Shown in pieces: positions 62,185 through 64,000 of a DNA stretch of 64,000 bases. Under the pieces are notes generated by a model. The model saw only the letters and a program-made list of their open reading frames with translations, was not told the DNA's origin and made no database searches. Numbering within the stretch: the stretch's first letter is position 1; the number at the start of each line of letters is the position of its first letter. Source of the DNA: Lunularia cruciata (Eukaryota > Streptophyta > Marchantiopsida > Lunulariales > Lunulariaceae). The stretch is from contig OX419759.1 of the NCBI GenBank assembly GCA_948567375.1, positions 52,367,493 through 52,431,492 of the forward strand, in the 5' to 3' direction. Position numbers and translations under genes: made by a program.

Positions 62185-62508
62185 CTAGCTTTGTTGTGTT
62201 TTTAAGTCTTTAATTTCCTCCCTTTTTGCTAGGCTAGTGGCCTCAATTTTGGCAAGTCTTATCCTAGTCCTTGTATCCATTACCTCCTTCCATATATTGC
62301 TATGGCTGTCAAAATTATGTGCAAATTCAAATGCAAACTCTGCATGTTTTGCAACACTTCTTGACATTTTCCTCCTCTTCCAAAAATCACCCTCAGCTTC
62401 CATCACCCCTTGCCCTAAATTACTCTCCTTTATGAATATCAGATTTTGCTGCTCTGTGGGTCTACCTCTCCTAGATGAATCATCATTTACTTCATCTCTT
62501 AATCTTTA
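62185..62508 (-). CDS. Antisense ORF of repeat B, copy 4
   Basis: Open from about 62508; the first ATG is at 62406. It carries three extra codons after the serine-valine relative to B1, sharing this 9-base state with B3. FWKRRKM, RTRIRLAKIEATSLAK and the terminal charged stretch are kept, and it ends at the same stop as B1. The ORF upstream on the same strand (62986-62741) contains CGPHCYQMD and the acidic run GDENDIFEITMGIEDK. Family and activity are unknown. Confidence 0.45.
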
Positions 62509-62740
62509 ATTGGATCTCCATGGAATTGAGACGGCAATGAGTCAAACTCAAAGGGAGTCATATTCTCATCCTCTAGCTCATCTACCATAGGTAAGGCATG
62601 GGTAGTCTCCTTTGGCCAGTGTCCTCCTTGGATACAGAGAACTGAAAGCTAATATGGAGTATTATGAGACGTGAAGCTATCCTCATCTCTTAAGAAACTC
62701 CCAAGAAACAACATAGCCTCCATCCTCCAAGACTCCTACT

Positions 62741-63214
62741 TCATCTCCTTATTTGCCAGCTTGCAAAATCATCAACAAAGCTATTCCCTCCAACACTTAT
62801 ATTTGCATCTACATCAACATTGATACTCTTGTCCTCAATTCCCATGGTAATTTCAAAAATATCATTCTCATCTCCAAGACCCATATTTAAAAATGAGGGA
62901 GGGAATATAATTTCTTTCTCCCCAAACATGATATCCATTTGGTAGCAATGAGGACCACAAAAATTCCATTTATTGTCACTGACCAACCCTCATTTGATTT
63001 CCATTTCAGTGATCTCTCCCCTATGCACTTCTCCCTCCAGTCTTTGGCAAAAATCTTGTTTAATTTTGCACCCTTCATAGTTTTGGAAAACCCAATACCT
63101 AAAGTCATCAAATGATTGGTATATACAAGAATGTTGTGCTCTTTTGCACCACCTGCTTCCCATCATCTTCCCTCTGTCTTTGTCTAAAGTGCTTTGAACC
63201 CTTGATGTAGTCAA
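62741..63214 (-). pseudogene. Upstream decayed part of the antisense gene in B4
   Basis: The same pieces as in B1, in the same order. One (63214-62990) contains SFDDFRYWVFQNYEGCKI. The acidic piece with GPHCYQMD (62986-62741) follows. A second frame (63111-62887) overlaps the first and is also open. Not recognised; the frame choice is unresolved. Confidence 0.35.
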
Positions 63215-64000
63215 AAAGTTGCATACAGTGATGAGGAATCATACAAAACCAATCATCAAATTGTTGCTACTGCTTTGTTTATTGGTAAAGATTTGCTTGA
63301 GGCTTGAGGAATTTTATCTACATATCCTCTACATCTCATCATAGGAGAAGGCACATTTCTTGGAGGATTCAACAGAGGAAGCTTATTTAGAGGACAAGGC
63401 ATACAAGACCAGTTATTCATGGAAGGAGGAGGCACTACTAATACAATTCTCAAAAAACTTAGAAATCTCAAGTTTGGACTAACATTTTAAGGAAGTTGTA
63501 CAATATGATGGATAAGAAGGTGCACTCAGTGATAAAGATTCAGTATGATCTAGACTGTTTTCTAAAAATTTACATGTGTTTGGAGGAGCTACAAAAGAAA
63601 TTGGAGCATAAATAACCATCTTTAAATTGATATATATATATATATATAGTTGAACCAATTCTACGCGATCAAAGTATCAAGATTAAAATCTGCAAAGTTG
63701 GCACACGTATGCACAAAATAAGCAACAAGGACATCCTTGATTTCTTGATATGCAGGCCAAAGGGGTCTCTAGTTTTTGAACATGGATGATTGCAAATTGA
63801 ACCTCTAGCTGTGGAAAAAACTACTTCGACTTTGAATTTGAATCTCAATTTCACTTGCAAGAGGAAAAAATCTATAATGAAAGGGTAAAGGCATCTTCAA
63901 ATTTTGACATTTGAAAGTGGAAAACCAAAGCACCCTATTCTTTCACATGACAATTTTTTTATATTTGGGACCATTAAACGCAGAACTCCTTATTTCCATG

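Larger units (their letters stand above)
61881..64000. repeat. Repeat B, copy B4 (cut by the window end)
   Basis: Matches B1 from its left edge to about base 6980. It contains the antisense gene pieces at 62185-63214 on the minus strand and an AT microsatellite at about 63631-63648. Its right end is outside the window. Confidence 0.85.

Noticed and set aside
1-64000. CRISPR arrays, bacterial operons, rRNA or tRNA genes, telomeric repeats, integrated pararetrovirus
   Set aside because: None seen. The RT sequences present carry Ty1/copia or Ty3/gypsy features and order, with no viral coat or movement protein. Short tandem repeats are two-copy or dinucleotide only.

Overview
The window is nuclear DNA from a land plant. 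It holds three recognisable plant gene families with GT-AG introns, and several Ty1/copia and Ty3/gypsy fragments in AT-rich repeats. I cannot place the species. Short introns (about 170-360 bp) and a thaumatin-like protein without the classic CxTGDC signature would fit a non-flowering plant, but that is only a guess. About four fifths of the window is repeat or gene-free sequence.

Genes. (1) A LATERAL ORGAN BOUNDARIES (LBD) gene on + at 24145-24801, whose frame stays open for 142 more codons beyond one TGA. (2) A four-exon class III peroxidase on - at 30321-32136, with canonical intron positions and a 2-bp deletion in the distal-histidine motif. (3) A complete four-exon thaumatin-like protein (TLP, PR-5 type) gene on + at 48434-49865. 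These look like unrelated single loci, not a pathway; peroxidase and TLP are both secreted, stress-associated families.

Repeat layout. I name the families locally. A is the region upstream of the TLP gene (copies at 1-1433, 9000-12854, 42755-48433, 55813-60899), and its left part carries antisense gypsy remnants. B is a roughly 4-kb segment with a decayed antisense gene (4861-8998, 13822-17965, 32911-35338, 61881-64000). Three composite units read A-copia-B: U1 1-8998, U2 9000-17965, U3 55813-64000. U1 holds a copia element inserted at the start codon of a second TLP copy. U2 and U3 are the same composite with different internal deletions. The copy at 42755-49865 is the empty-site version, with an intact TLP. 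Families D, C and T make a tandem pair at 35446-41870. C also occurs at 17966 and, inverted, at 53465. E is a roughly 215-bp dispersed repeat. A 580-bp tandem duplication lies at 21022-22181.

The observations I rate highest are the start-codon copia insertion beside an intact paralogue, the antisense ORF in B whose copies differ by indels of three-base multiples, the in-frame TGA in the LBD gene, and the peroxidase lesion. I did not find a clearly new multi-gene system.
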